The notes under the pieces were generated by a model. The model did not search any database and had not been told where the DNA came from. It worked only from the letters and a program-made list of their open reading frames with translations. Of a DNA stretch of 64,000 bases, positions 1-12,019 are shown piece by piece (position 1 is the stretch's first letter; each line of letters opens with the position of its first letter). The stretch comes from Nephrocerus scutellatus (lineage: Eukaryota > Arthropoda > Insecta > Diptera > Pipunculidae). Where the stretch lies: contig OX352766.1 in assembly GCA_947095585.1 (NCBI GenBank), positions 25,196,811 through 25,260,810 on the forward strand, given 5' to 3'. Made by a program: the position numbers and the translations under genes.

Positions 1-402
1 TTGACAGCGAACCTCCAAATTGGAGATTATCATAAAAATAGCAAATGTTCAAACCGATGCACAACTGCCTAATTCCCTCTGCATTGTAATCTATTTAATT
101 CTGTTCTATAGATTGTTCCTTTCGGAACACACAAGTGTGGGTATATTTAGTGAGACATCTCTCTGAACTGGCCAATCCGCTTGACAGCGAACCTTCAAAT
201 TGGAGAATTTCATGAAAATAGCAAATGTTCAAACCGATGCACAACTGCCTCCTCTCCTCTGTATTGTAATCTAGCAAATTATATTCGATAGCTTATTTCT
301 TTAGGAAGACATAGGTGTGGGTCAATTTGGTAACACATCTCTAGGAACTGGCCAATCCGCTTGACAGCGAACCTCCAAATTGGAGAATTTCTTGAAAATA
401 GC
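1..402 (+). repeat. 402-bp segment repeated at 1613-2014
   Basis: Bases 1-402 match 1613-2014 (offset 1,612) with no difference I could find by eye, including the private variants GAGATTATCATAAAAA and TTTCGGAACACACAAG. The copies part at base 403 (GCAAATG versus GCTAATG). Much of the same block recurs near 44.7-45.4 kb. Confidence 0.8.
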
Positions 403-540
403 AAATGTTCAAACCGATGCACAACTGCCTCATCTCCTCTGTATGGTAATCTAACAAATTATGTTTAATAGCTTATTCCTTTAGGAAGACACAGGTGTGG
501 GTCAATTTGGTAAGACATCTCTCTGAACTGGCCAATCCGC

Positions 541-720
541 TTGACAGCGAACCTCCAAATTGGAGAATTTCATGAAAATAGCAAATGTTCAAACCGATGC
601 AGAACTGCTTCCTCTCCTCTGTATTGTAATCTAACAAATTATATTCGATAGTTTATTCCTTTAGAAAGACACAGGTGTGGGTCAATTTAATGAGACATCT
701 CTCTGAACTGGCCAATCCGC
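541..720 (+). repeat. Representative satellite monomer (180 bp)
   Basis: A typical unit, listed as reference for phase. Offsets 1-70 (TTGACAGCGA to CAGAACTGCTT) are nearly invariant across the array. Offsets about 66-115 vary and exist in two main alternatives (CTCCTCTGTATTGTAATCTA type or CCCTCTGCATTGTAATTTAG type). Offsets about 115-180 are again conserved apart from CTCTCTGAACTGG versus CTCTAGGAACTGG. Two adjacent dyads sit in the conserved half: CTCCAAATTGGAG and TTTCATGAAA. Confidence 0.9.
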
Positions 721-1282
721 TTGACAGCGAACCTCCAAATTGGAGAATTTCATGAAAATAGCAAAGGTTCAAACCGATGCAGAACTGCTTCCTCTTCTGT
801 ATTGCAATCTTACAAATTATATTCGATAGTTTATTCCTTTAGGAAGACACAGGTGTGGTTCAATTTAGTGAGACATCTCTCTGAACTGGCCAATCCGCTT
901 GACAGCGAAAATTCAAATTGGAGAATTTCATGAAAATAGAAAATGTTCAAACCGATGCAGAACTGCTTCCTCTTCTGTATTGTAATCTAAAAAATTATAT
1001 TCGATAGCTTATTTCTTTAGGAAGACATAGGTGTGGGTCAATTTGGTAACACATCTGTAGGAACTGGCCAATCCGCTTGACAGCGAACCTCCAAATTGGA
1101 GAATTTCATGAAAATAGCAAATGTTCAAACCGATGCACAACTGCCTCATCTCCTCTGTATGGTAATCTAACAAATTATGTTTAATAGCTTATTCCTTTAG
1201 GAAGACACAGGTGTGGGTCAATTTGGTAAGACATCTCTCTGAACTGGCCAATCCGCTTGACAGCGAACCTCCAAATTGGAGA

Positions 1283-1638
1283 ATTTCATGAAAATAGCAA
1301 ATGTTCAAACCGATGCAGAACTGCTTCCTCTTCTGTATAGTAATCTAAGAAATTATATTCAATAGCTTATTCCTTTAGGAAGTTACAGGTGTGGGTAAAT
1401 TTGGTAAGACATCTCTCTGAACTGGCCAATCCGCTTGACAGCGAACCTCCAAATTGGAGATTATCATAAAAATAGCAAATGTTCAAACCGATGCAGAACT
1501 GCTTCCTCTTCTGTATAGTAATCTAAGAAATTATATTCAATAGCTTATTCCTTTAGGAAGTTACAGGTGTGGGTAAATTTGGTAAGACATCTCTCTGAAC
1601 TGGCCAATCCGCTTGACAGCGAACCTCCAAATTGGAGA
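1283..1638 (+). repeat. Tandem pair of 178-bp monomers
   Basis: Two adjacent monomers share the private variants CTGTATAGTAATCTAAG and AGTTACAGGTGTGGGTAAAT at an exact 178-bp offset (the TTACAGG at 1383 recurs at 1561), which marks a very local, recent duplication of one monomer. Confidence 0.75.
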
Positions 1639-3372
1639 TTATCATAAAAATAGCAAATGTTCAAACCGATGCACAACTGCCTAATTCCCTCTGCATTGTA
1701 ATCTATTTAATTCTGTTCTATAGATTGTTCCTTTCGGAACACACAAGTGTGGGTATATTTAGTGAGACATCTCTCTGAACTGGCCAATCCGCTTGACAGC
1801 GAACCTTCAAATTGGAGAATTTCATGAAAATAGCAAATGTTCAAACCGATGCACAACTGCCTCCTCTCCTCTGTATTGTAATCTAGCAAATTATATTCGA
1901 TAGCTTATTTCTTTAGGAAGACATAGGTGTGGGTCAATTTGGTAACACATCTCTAGGAACTGGCCAATCCGCTTGACAGCGAACCTCCAAATTGGAGAAT
2001 TTCTTGAAAATAGCTAATGTTCAAACCGATGCAGAACTGCTTCCTCTTCTGTATTGTAATCTAACAAATTATATTCGATAGCTTATTCCTTTAGGAAGAC
2101 ACATGTGTGGGTTAATTTAGTGAGACATCTCTAGGAACTGGCCAATCCGCTTGAAAGCGAACCTCCAAATTGGAGAATTTCATGAAAATAGCAAATGTTC
2201 AAACCGATGCAGAAATGCTTCCTCTCCTCTGTATTGTAATCTAACAATATATATTCGATAGTTTATTCCTTTAGGAAGACACAGGTATGGGTCAATTTAG
2301 TGAGACATCTCTCTGAACTGGCCAATCCGCTTGACAGCGAACATTCAAATTGGAGAATTTCATGAAAATAGAAAATGTTCAAACCGATGCACAACTGCCT
2401 AATTCCCTCTGCATTGTAATCTATTTAATTCTGTTCTATAGATTGTTCCTTTAGGAAGACACAAGTGTGGGTATATTTAGTGATACATCTCTCTGAACTG
2501 GCCAATCCGCTTGACAGCGAACCTCCAAATTGGAGAATTTCATGAAAATAGCAAATGTTCAAACCGATGCACAACTGCCTAATCCCCTCTCCAATGTAAT
2601 TTAGTTAATTCTATTCTTTAGATTATTCCTTTGGGAAGACACAGGTGTGGGTTAATTTAGTGAGACATGTCTCTGAACTGGTCAATCCGCTTGACAGCGA
2701 ACCTCCAAATTGGAGAATTTCATGAAAATAGCAAATGTTCAAACCGATGCACAACTGCCTCATCTACTCTGTATTGTAATCTAACAAATTATGTTTGATA
2801 GCTTATTCCTTTAGGAAGACACAGGTGTGGGTTAATTTGGTAAGACATCTCTCTGAACTGGCCAATCCGCTTGAGAGCGAACCTCCAAATTGGAGATTTT
2901 CATAAAAATAGCAAATGTTCAAACCGATGCACAATGCCTCCTCTCCTCTGTATTGTAATCTAACAAATTATATTTCATAGTTTATTCCTTTAGGAAGACA
3001 CAGGTGTAGGTCAATTTAGTAAGACATCTCTAGGAACTGCCCAATCTGCTTGACAGCGAACCTCCAAATTGGAGAATTTCATGAAAATAGCAAATGTTCA
3101 AACCGATGCAGAAATGCTTCCTCTCCTCTGTATTGCAATCTTACAAATTATATTCGATAGTTTATTCCTTTAGAAAGACACAGGTGTGGGTCAATTTAAT
3201 GAGACATCTCTCTGAACTGGCCAATCCGCTTGACAGCGAACCTCCAAATTGGAGAATTTCATGCTTACTCTGCTTACTCTTCTGTATTGCAATCTTACAA
3301 ATTTTATTCGATAGTTTATTCCTTTAGGAAGACACAGGTGTGGGTTAATTTAGTGAGACATCTCTAGGAACT

Positions 3373-3765
3373 GGCCAATCCGCTTGACAGCGAACCTCCA
3401 AATTGGAGAATTTCATGAAAATAGCAAATGTTCAAACCGATGCACAACTGCCTAATCCCCTCTGCATTGTAATCTAGTTAATTCTATTCTTTAGATTATT
3501 CATTTAGGAAGACACAGGTGTGGGTTAATTTAGTGAGACATCTCTCTGAACTGGCCAATCCGCTTGACAGCGAACCTCCAAATTGGAGAATTTCATGAAA
3601 ATAGCAAATGTTCAAACCGATGCACAACTGCCTAATCCCCTCTGCATTGTAATCTAGTTAATTCTATTCTTTAGATTATTCATTTAGGAAGACACAGGTG
3701 TGGGTTAATTTAGTGAGACATCTCTCTGAACTGGCCAATCCGCTTGACAGCGAACCTCCAAATTG
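3373..3765 (+). repeat. Tandem pair of near-identical 180-bp monomers
   Basis: Bases 3421-3585 and 3601-3765 are identical by eye. Both are of the CCCTCTGCATTGTAATCTAG subtype with the private ATTCATTTAGG variant. The pair ends where the second copy continues into GAGATTATCATAAAAA. Confidence 0.75.
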
Positions 3766-5033
3766 GAGATTATCATAAAAATAGCAAATGTTCAAACCGA
3801 TGCACAATGCCTCCTCTCCTCTGTATTGTAATCTAACAAATTATGTTCGATAGCTTATTCCTTTAGGAAGACACAGGTGTAGGTCAATTTAGTAAGACAT
3901 CTCTAGGAACTGCCCAATCCGCTTGACAGCGAACCTCCAAATTGGAGAATTTCATGAAAATAGCAAATGTTCAAACCGATGCACAACTGCCTCATCTCAT
4001 CTGTATGGTAATCTAACAAATTATGTTTAATAGCTTATTCCTTTAGGAAGACACAGGTGTGGGTCAATTTGGTAAAACATCTCTCTGAACTGGCCAATCC
4101 GCTTGACAGCGAACCTCCAAATTGGAGAATTTCATGAAAATAGCAAATGTTCAAACCGATGCAGAACTGCTTCCTCTTCTGTATAGTAATCTAAGAAATT
4201 ATATTCAATAGCTTATTCCTTTAGGAAGACACAGGTGTGGGTTAATTTAGTGAGACATCTCTAGGAACTGGCCAATCCGCTTGACAGCGAACCTCCAAAT
4301 TGGAGAATTTCATGAAAATAGCAAATGTTCAAACCGATGCAGAAATGCTTCCTCTCCTCTGTATTGTAATCTAACAAATTATATTCGATAGTTTATTCCT
4401 TTAGGAAGACACAGGTGTAGGTCAATTTAGTGAGACATCTCTAGGAGCTGCCCAATCCGCTTGACAGCGAACCTCCAAATTGGAGAATTTCATGAAAATA
4501 GCAAATGTTCAAACCGATGCACAACTGCCTCTTCCCATCTGTATTGTAATCTAACAAATTATATTTCATAGTTTATTCCTTTAGGAAGACACAGGTGTGG
4601 GTCAATTTGGTAAGACATCTCTCTGAACTGGCCAATCCGCTTGACAGCGAACCTCCAAATTGGAGAATTTCATGAAAATAGCAAATGTTCAAACCGATGC
4701 ACAACTGCCTCTTCCCATCTGTATTGTAATCTTACAAATTTTACTCGATAGATTATTCCTTTAGGAAGACAAAGGTGTATGTCAATTTAGTGAGGCATCT
4801 CTAGGAACTGCCCAATCCGCTTGAGAGCGAACCTCCAAATTGGAGAATTTCATGAAAATAGCAACTGTTCAAACCGATGCAGAAATGCCTCCTCTCCTCT
4901 GTATTGTAATCTAACAAATTATGTTTGATAGCTTATTCCTTTAGGAAGACACAGGTGTGGGACAATTTGGTAAGACATCTCTCTGAACTGGCCAATCCGC
5001 TTGACAGCGAACCTCCAAATTAGAGAATTTCAT

Positions 5034-5407
5034 GAAAATAGCAAATGTTCAAACCGTCAAAACGATGCTCAACTGCCTAATCCCCTCTGCATTGTAATTT
5101 AGTTAATTCTGTTCTATAAATTGTTCCTTTAGGAAGACACAAGTGTGGGTCAATTTAGTGAGACATCTCTAGGAACTGGCCAATCCGCTTGACAGCGAAC
5201 CTCCAAATTGGAGAATTTCATGAAAATAGCAAATGTTCAAACCGTCAAAACGATGCTCAACTGCCTAATCCCCTCTGCATTGTAATTTAGTTAATTCTGT
5301 TCTATAAATTGTTCCTTTAGGAAACACAAGTGTGGGTCAATTTAGTGAGACATCTCTAGGAACTGGCCAATCCGCTTGACAGCGAACCTCCAAATTGGAG
5401 AATTTCA
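5034..5407 (+). repeat. Tandem pair of 188-bp monomers with an 8-bp insertion
   Basis: Both monomers read AAACCGTCAAAACGATGCTC where other monomers read AAACCGATGC; the extra bases look like a slippage copy of the flanking AAACCG. The offset is 188 bp (5051 and 5239). The same insertion recurs once on the far side of the retrotransposon, near 33455. Confidence 0.75.
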
Positions 5408-5984
5408 TGAAAATAGCAAATGTTCAAACCGATGCACAACTGCCTCCTCTCCTCTGTATTGTAATCTAACAAATTATATTCGATAGCTTATTCCTTTAGG
5501 AAGACACAGGTTTGGGTCAATTTGGTAACACATCTCTAGGAGCTGCCCAATCCGCTTGACAGCGAACCTCCAAATTGGAGAATTTCGTGAAAATAGCAAA
5601 TGTTCAAACCGATGCAAAACTGCCTCTTCCCATCTGTATTGTAATCTTACAAATTTTACTCGATAGATTATTCCTTTAGGAAGACACAGGTGTAGGTCAA
5701 TTTAGTGAGACATCTCTAGGAATTGGCCAATCCGCTTGACAGCGAACCACCAAATTGGAGAATTTCATGAAAATAGCAAATGTTCAAACCGATGCACAAC
5801 TGCCTAATCCCCTCTGCATTGTAATCTAGTTAATTCTATTCTTTAGATTATTCATTTAGGAAGACACAGGTGTGGGTTAATTTAGTGAGACATCTCTCTG
5901 AACTGGCCAATCCGCTTGACAGCGAACCTCCAAATTGGAGATTTTCATAAAAATAGCAAATGTTCAAACCGATGCACAATGCCT

Positions 5985-8924
5985 CCTCTCCTCTGTATTG
6001 TAATCTAACAAATTATGTTCGATAGCTTATTCCTTTAGGAAGACACAGGTGTGGGTCAATTTAGTGAGACATCTCTCTGAACTGGCCAATCCGCTTGACA
6101 GCGAACATTCAAATTGGAGAATTTCATGAAAATAGAAAATGTTCAAACCGATGCACAACTGCCTAATTCCCTCTGCATTGTAAACTATTTAATTCTGTTC
6201 TATAGATTGTTCCTTTAGGAAGACACAAGTGTGGGTATATTTAGTGATACATCTCTCTGAACTGGCCAATCCGCTTGACAGCGAACCTCCAAATTGGAGA
6301 ATTTCATGAAAATAGCAAATGTTCAAACCGATGCACAACTGCCTAATCCCCTCTCCAATGTAATTTAGTTAATTCTATTCTTTAGATTATTCCTTTAGGA
6401 AGACACAGGTGTGGGTTAATTTAGTGAGACATGTCTCTGAACTGGTCAATCCGCTTGACAGCGAACCTCCAAATTGGAGAATTTCATGAAAATAGCAAAT
6501 GTTCAAACCGATGATCAACTGTCTAATCCCCTCTGCATTGTAATTTAGTTAATTCTGTTCTATAAATTGTTCCTTTAGGAAGACACAAATGTGGGTTAAT
6601 TTAGTGAGACACATCTCTGAACTGGCCAATCCGCTTGAGAGCGAACCTCCAAATTGGAGAATTTCATGAAAATAGCAAATGTTCAAACCAATGCACAACT
6701 GCTTATTCCTTTAGAAAGACACAGGTGTCGGTCAATTTGGTAACACATCTCTCTGAACTGGCCAATCCGCTTTACAGCGAACCTCCAAAGTGGAGAATTT
6801 CATGAAAATAGCAAATGTTCAAACCGATGCAGAACTGCTTCCTCTCCTCTGTATTGTAATCTAACAAATTATATTCGATAGTTTATTCCTTTAGAAAGAC
6901 ACAGGTGTGGGTCAATTTAATGAGACATCTCTCTGAACTGGCCAATCCGCTTGACAGCGAACCTCCAAATTGGAGAATTTCATGAAAATAGCAAAGGTTC
7001 AAACCGATGCAGAACTGCTTCCTCTTCTGTATTGCAATCTTACAAATTATATTCGATAGTTTATTCCTTTAGGAAGACACAGGTGTGGTTCAATTTAGTG
7101 AGACATCTCTCTGAACTGGCCAATCCGCTTGACAGCGAAAATTCAAATTGGAGAATTTCATGAAAATAGAAAATGTTCAAACCGATGCAGAACTGCTTCC
7201 TCTTCTGTATTGTAATCTAAAAAATTATATTCGATAGCTTATTTCTTTAGGAAGACATAGGTGTGGGTCAATTTGGTAACACATCTGTAGGAACTGGCCA
7301 ATCCGCTTGACAGCGAACCTCCAAATTGGAGAATTTCATGAAAATAGCAAATGTTCAAACCGATGCACAACTGCCTCATCTCCTCTGTATTGTAATCTAA
7401 CAAATTATGTTTGATAGCTTATTCCTTTAGGAAGACACAGGTGTGGGTCAATTTGGTAAGACATCTCTCTGAACTGGCCAATCTGCTTGACAGCGAACCT
7501 CCAAATTAGAGAATTTCATGAAAATAGCAAATGTTCAAACCGATGCTCAACTGCCTCCTCTCCTCTGTATTGTAATCTAACAAATTATATTCGATAGCTT
7601 ATTTCTTTAGGAAGACATAGGTGTGGGTCAATTTGGTAACACATCTCTAGGAACTGGCCAATCCGCTTGACAGCGAACCTCCAAATTGGAGAATTTCTTG
7701 AAAATAGCTAATGTTCAAACCGATGCAGAACTGCTTCCTCTTCTGTATTGTAATCTAACAAATTATATTCGATAGCTTATTCCTTTAGGAAGACACATGT
7801 GTGGGTTAATTTAGTGAGACATCTCTAGGAACTGGCCAATCCGCTTGAAAGCGAACCTCCAAATTGGAGAATTTCATGAAAATAGCAAATGTTCAAACCG
7901 ATGCAGAAATGCTTCCTCTCCTCTGTATTGTAATCTAACAAATTATATTCGATAGTTTATTCCTTTAGGAAGACACAGGTGTGGGTCAATTTAGTGAGAC
8001 ATCTCTCTGAACTGGCCAATCCGCTTGACAGCGAACATTCAAATTGGAGAATTTCATGAAAATAGAAAATGTTCAAACCGATGCACAACTGCCTAATTCC
8101 CTCTGCATTGTAATCTATTTAATTCTGTTCTATAGATTGTTCCTTTAGGAAGACACAAGTGTGGCTCAATTTAGTGAGACATCTATCTGAACTGGCCAAT
8201 CCGCTTGACAGCGAACCTCCAAATTGGAGAATTTCATGAAAATAGCAAATGTTCAAACCGATGCACAACTGCCTCCTCTCCTCTGTATTGTAATCTAACA
8301 AATTATATTCGATAGCTTATTCCTTAAGGAAGACACAGGTGTGGGTCAATTTGGTAACACATCTCTAGGAACTGGCCAATCCGCTTGAAAGCGAATCTCC
8401 AAATTGGAGAATTTCATGAAAATAGCAAATGTTCAAACCGATGCACAACTGCCTCCTCTCCTCTGTATTGTAATCTAACAAATTATGTTTGATAGCTTAT
8501 TCCTTTAGGAAGACTTTGGAGAATTTCATGAAAATAGCAACTGTTCAAACCGATGCAGAAATGCTTCCTCTCCTCTGTATTGTAATCTTACAAATTATAT
8601 TTGATAGTTTATTCCTTTAGGAAGACAAAAGTGTGGGTCATTTTAGTGAGACATCTCTAGGAACTGCCCAATCCGCTTGACAGCGAACCTCCAAATTAGA
8701 GAATTTCTTGAAAATAGCTAATGTTCAAACCGATGCAGAACTGCTTCCTCTTCTGTATTGTAATCTAACAAATTATATTCGATAGCTTATTCCTTTAGGA
8801 AGACACATGTGTGGGTTAATTTAGTGAGACATCTCTAGGAACTGGCCAATCCGCTTGAAAGCGAACCTCCAAATTGGAGAATTTCATGAAAATAGCAAAT
8901 GTTCAAACCGATGCAGAAATACTT
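5985..8924 (+). repeat. 2,940-bp higher-order repeat, copy 1
   Basis: This spans about 16-17 monomers, including the 136-bp short monomer (marker AACCAATGCACAACTG at 6686) and the 112-bp fused monomer (AGACTTTGGAG at 8511). Every marker recurs 2,940 bp downstream. The left edge is approximate; similarity to copy 2 fades above about 5985. Confidence 0.85.
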
Positions 8925-11862
8925 CCTCTCCTCTGTATTGTAATCTAACAAATTATGTTCGATAGCTTATTCCTTTAGGAAGACACAGGTGTGGGTCAGT
9001 TTAGTGAGACATCTCTCTGAACTGGCCAATCCGCTTGACAGCGAACATTCAAATTGGAGAATTTCATGAAAATAGAAAATGTTCAAACCGATGCACAACT
9101 GCCTAATTCCCTCTGCATTGTAATCTATTTAATTCTGTTCTATAGATTGTTCCTTTAGGAAGACACAAGTGTGGGTATATTTAGTGATACATCTCTCTGA
9201 ACTGGCCAATCCGCTTGACAGCGAACCTCCAAATTGGAGAATTTCATGAAAATAGCAAATGTTCAAACCGATGCACAACTGCCTAATCCCCTCTCCAATG
9301 TAATTTAGTTAATTCTATTCTTTAGATTATTCCTTTAGGAAGACACAGGTGTGGCTTAATTTAGTGAGACATGTCTCTGAACTGGTCAATCCGCTTGACA
9401 GCGAACCTCCAAATTGGAGAATTTCATGAAAATAGCAAATGTTCAAACCGATGATCAACTGTCTAATCCCCTCTGCATTGTAATTTAGTTAATTCTGTTC
9501 TATAAATTGTTCCTTTAGGAAGACACAAATGTGGGTCAATTTAGTGAGACACATCTCTGAACTGGCCAATCCGCTTGAGAGCGAACCTCCAAATTGGAGA
9601 ATTTCATGAAAATAGCAAATGTTCAAACCAATGCACAACTGCTTATTCCTTTAGAAAGACACAGGTGTCGGTCAATTTGGTAACACATCTCTCTGAACTG
9701 GCCAATCCGCTTTACAGCGAACCTCCAAAGTGGAGAATTTCATGAAAATAGCAAATGTTCAAACCGATGCAGAACTGCTTCCTCTCCTCTGTATTGTAAT
9801 CTAACAAATTATATTCGATAGTTTATTCCTTTAGAAAGACACAGGTGTGGGTCAATTTAATGAGACATCTCTCTGAACTGGCCAATCCGCTTGACAGCGA
9901 ACCTCCAAATTGGAGAATTTCATGAAAATAGCAAAGGTTCAAACCGATGCAGAACTGCTTCCTCTTCTGTATTGCAATCTTACAAATTATATTCGATAGT
10001 TTATTCCTTTAGGAAGACACAGGTGTGGTTCAATTTAGTGAGACATCTCTCTGAACTGGCCAATCCGCTTGACAGCGAAAATTCAAATTGGAGAATTTCA
10101 TGAAAATAGAAAATGTTCAAACCGATGCAGAACTGCTTCATCTTCTGTATTGTAATCTAAAAAATTATATTCGATAGCTTATTTCTTTAGGAAGACATAG
10201 GTGTGGGTCAATTTGGTAACACATCTGTAGGAACTGGCCAATCCGCTTGACAGCGAACCTCCAAATTGGAGAATTTCATGAAAATAGCAAATGTTCAAAC
10301 CGATGCACAACTGCCTCATCTCCTCTGTATTGTAATCTAACAAATTATGTTTGATAGCTTATTCCTTTAGGAAGACACAGGTGTGGGTCAATTTGGTAAG
10401 ACATCTCTCTGAACTGGCCAATCTGCTTGACAGCGAACCTCCAAATTAGAGAATTTCATGAAAATAGCAAATGTTCAAACCGATGCTCAACTGCCTCCTC
10501 TCCTCTGTATTGTAATCTAACAAATTATATTCGATAGCTTATTTCTTTAGGAAGACATAGGTGTGGGTCAATTTGGTAACACATCTCTAGGAACTGGCCA
10601 ATCCGCTTGACAGCGAACCTCCAAATTGGAGAATTTCTTGAAAATAGCTAATGTTCAAACCGATGCAGAACTGCTTCCTCTTCTGTATTGTAATCTAACA
10701 AATTATATTCGATAGCTTATTCCTTTAGGAAGACACATGTGTGGGTTAATTTAGTGAGACATCTCTAGGAACTGGCCAATCCGCTTGAAAGCGAACCTCC
10801 AAATTGGAGAATTTCATGAAAATAGCAAATGTTCAAACCGATGCAGAAATGCTTCCTCTCCTCTGTATTGTAATCTAACAAATTATATTCGATAGTTTAT
10901 TCCTTTAGGAAGACACAGGTGTGGGTCAATTTAGTGAGACATCTCTCTGAACTGGCCAATCCGCTTGACAGCGAACATTCAAATTGGAGAATTTCATGAA
11001 AATAGAAAATGTTCAAACCGATGCACAACTGCCTAATTCCCTCTGCATTGTAATCTATTTAATTCTGTTCTATAGATTGTTCCTTTAGGAAGACACAAGT
11101 GTGGCTCAATTTAGTGAGACATCTATCTGAACTGGCCAATCCGCTTGACAGCGAACCTCCAAATTGGAGAATTTCATGAAAATAGCAAATGTTCAAACCG
11201 ATGCACAACTGCCTCCTCTCCTCTGTATTGTAATCTAACAAATTATATTCGATAGCTTATTCCTTAAGGAAGACACAGGTGTGGGTCAATTTGGTAACAC
11301 ATCTCTAGGAACTGGCCAATCCGCTTGACAGCGAATCTCCAAATTGGAGAATTTCATGAAAATAGCAAATGTTCAAACCGATGCACAACTGCCTCCTCTC
11401 CTCTGTATTGTAATCTAACAAATTATGTTTGATAGCTTATTCCTTTAGGAAGACTTTGGAGAATTTCATGAAAATAGCAACTGTTCAAACCGATGCAGAA
11501 ATGCTTCCTCTCCTCTGTATTGTAATCTTACAAATTATATTTGATAGTTTATTCCTTTAGGAAGACAAAAGTATGGGTCATTTTAGTGAGACATCTCTAG
11601 GAACTGCCCAATCCGCTTGACAGCGAACCTCCAAATTGGAGAATTTCTTGAAAATAGCTAATGTTCAAACCGATGCAGAACTGCTTCCTCTTCTGTATTG
11701 TAATCTAACAAATTATATTCGATAGCTTATTCCTTTAGGAAGACACATGTGTGGGTTAATTTAGTGAGACATCTCTAGGAACTGGCCAATCCGCTTGAAA
11801 GCGAACCTCCAAATTGGAGAATTTCATGAAAATAGCAAATGTTCAAACCGATGCAGAAATGC
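8925..11862 (+). repeat. 2,940-bp higher-order repeat, copy 2
   Basis: Direct tandem repeat of 5985-8924 with markers at 9626 (short monomer) and 11451 (fused monomer). Only scattered single-base differences from copy 1 were noticed. The right edge is set where copy 2 changes to CTTTCCTCTGTATTG plus AACAATATATATTCG. Confidence 0.85.
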
Positions 11863-12019
11863 TTCCTTTCCTCTGTATTGTAATCTAACAATATATATTC
11901 GATAGTTTATTCCTTTAGGAAGACACAGGTGTGGGTCAATTTAGTGAGACATCTCTCTGAACTGGCCAATCCGCTTGACAGCGAACATTCAAATTGGAGA
12001 ATTTCATGAAAATAGAAAA
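10652..12019 (+). repeat. 1,368-bp tandem duplication, first copy
   Basis: This block is repeated directly after itself at an offset of 1,368 bp; the AGACTTTGGAG junction at 11451 recurs at 12819. It overlaps the end of the second 2,940-bp unit, so it arose after that unit and shifted the register of the following copies. Confidence 0.75.

Noticed and set aside
95..277. Recurring 60-codon open frame on the minus strand (also at 1707, 8119, 11059, 12427, 15547, 18487, 44782, 53820, 58464, 60082)
   Set aside because: It appears only where two particular monomers adjoin and follows the satellite period. There is no sign of coding constraint or an expression signal.
480..500. TTTAGG as a telomere-type repeat
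   Set aside because: It occurs once per monomer within TTCCTTTAGGAAG and never in tandem.
721..933. Recurring 70-codon plus-strand open frame (also at 6951, 9891, 14379, 17319)
   Set aside because: It is a by-product of the 2,940-bp higher-order repeat and breaks in neighbouring monomers.
1..5984. CRISPR-like alternation of conserved and variable segments
   Set aside because: The period is 180 bp, the variable part falls in a few recurring classes rather than unique spacers, and the context is a eukaryotic satellite.
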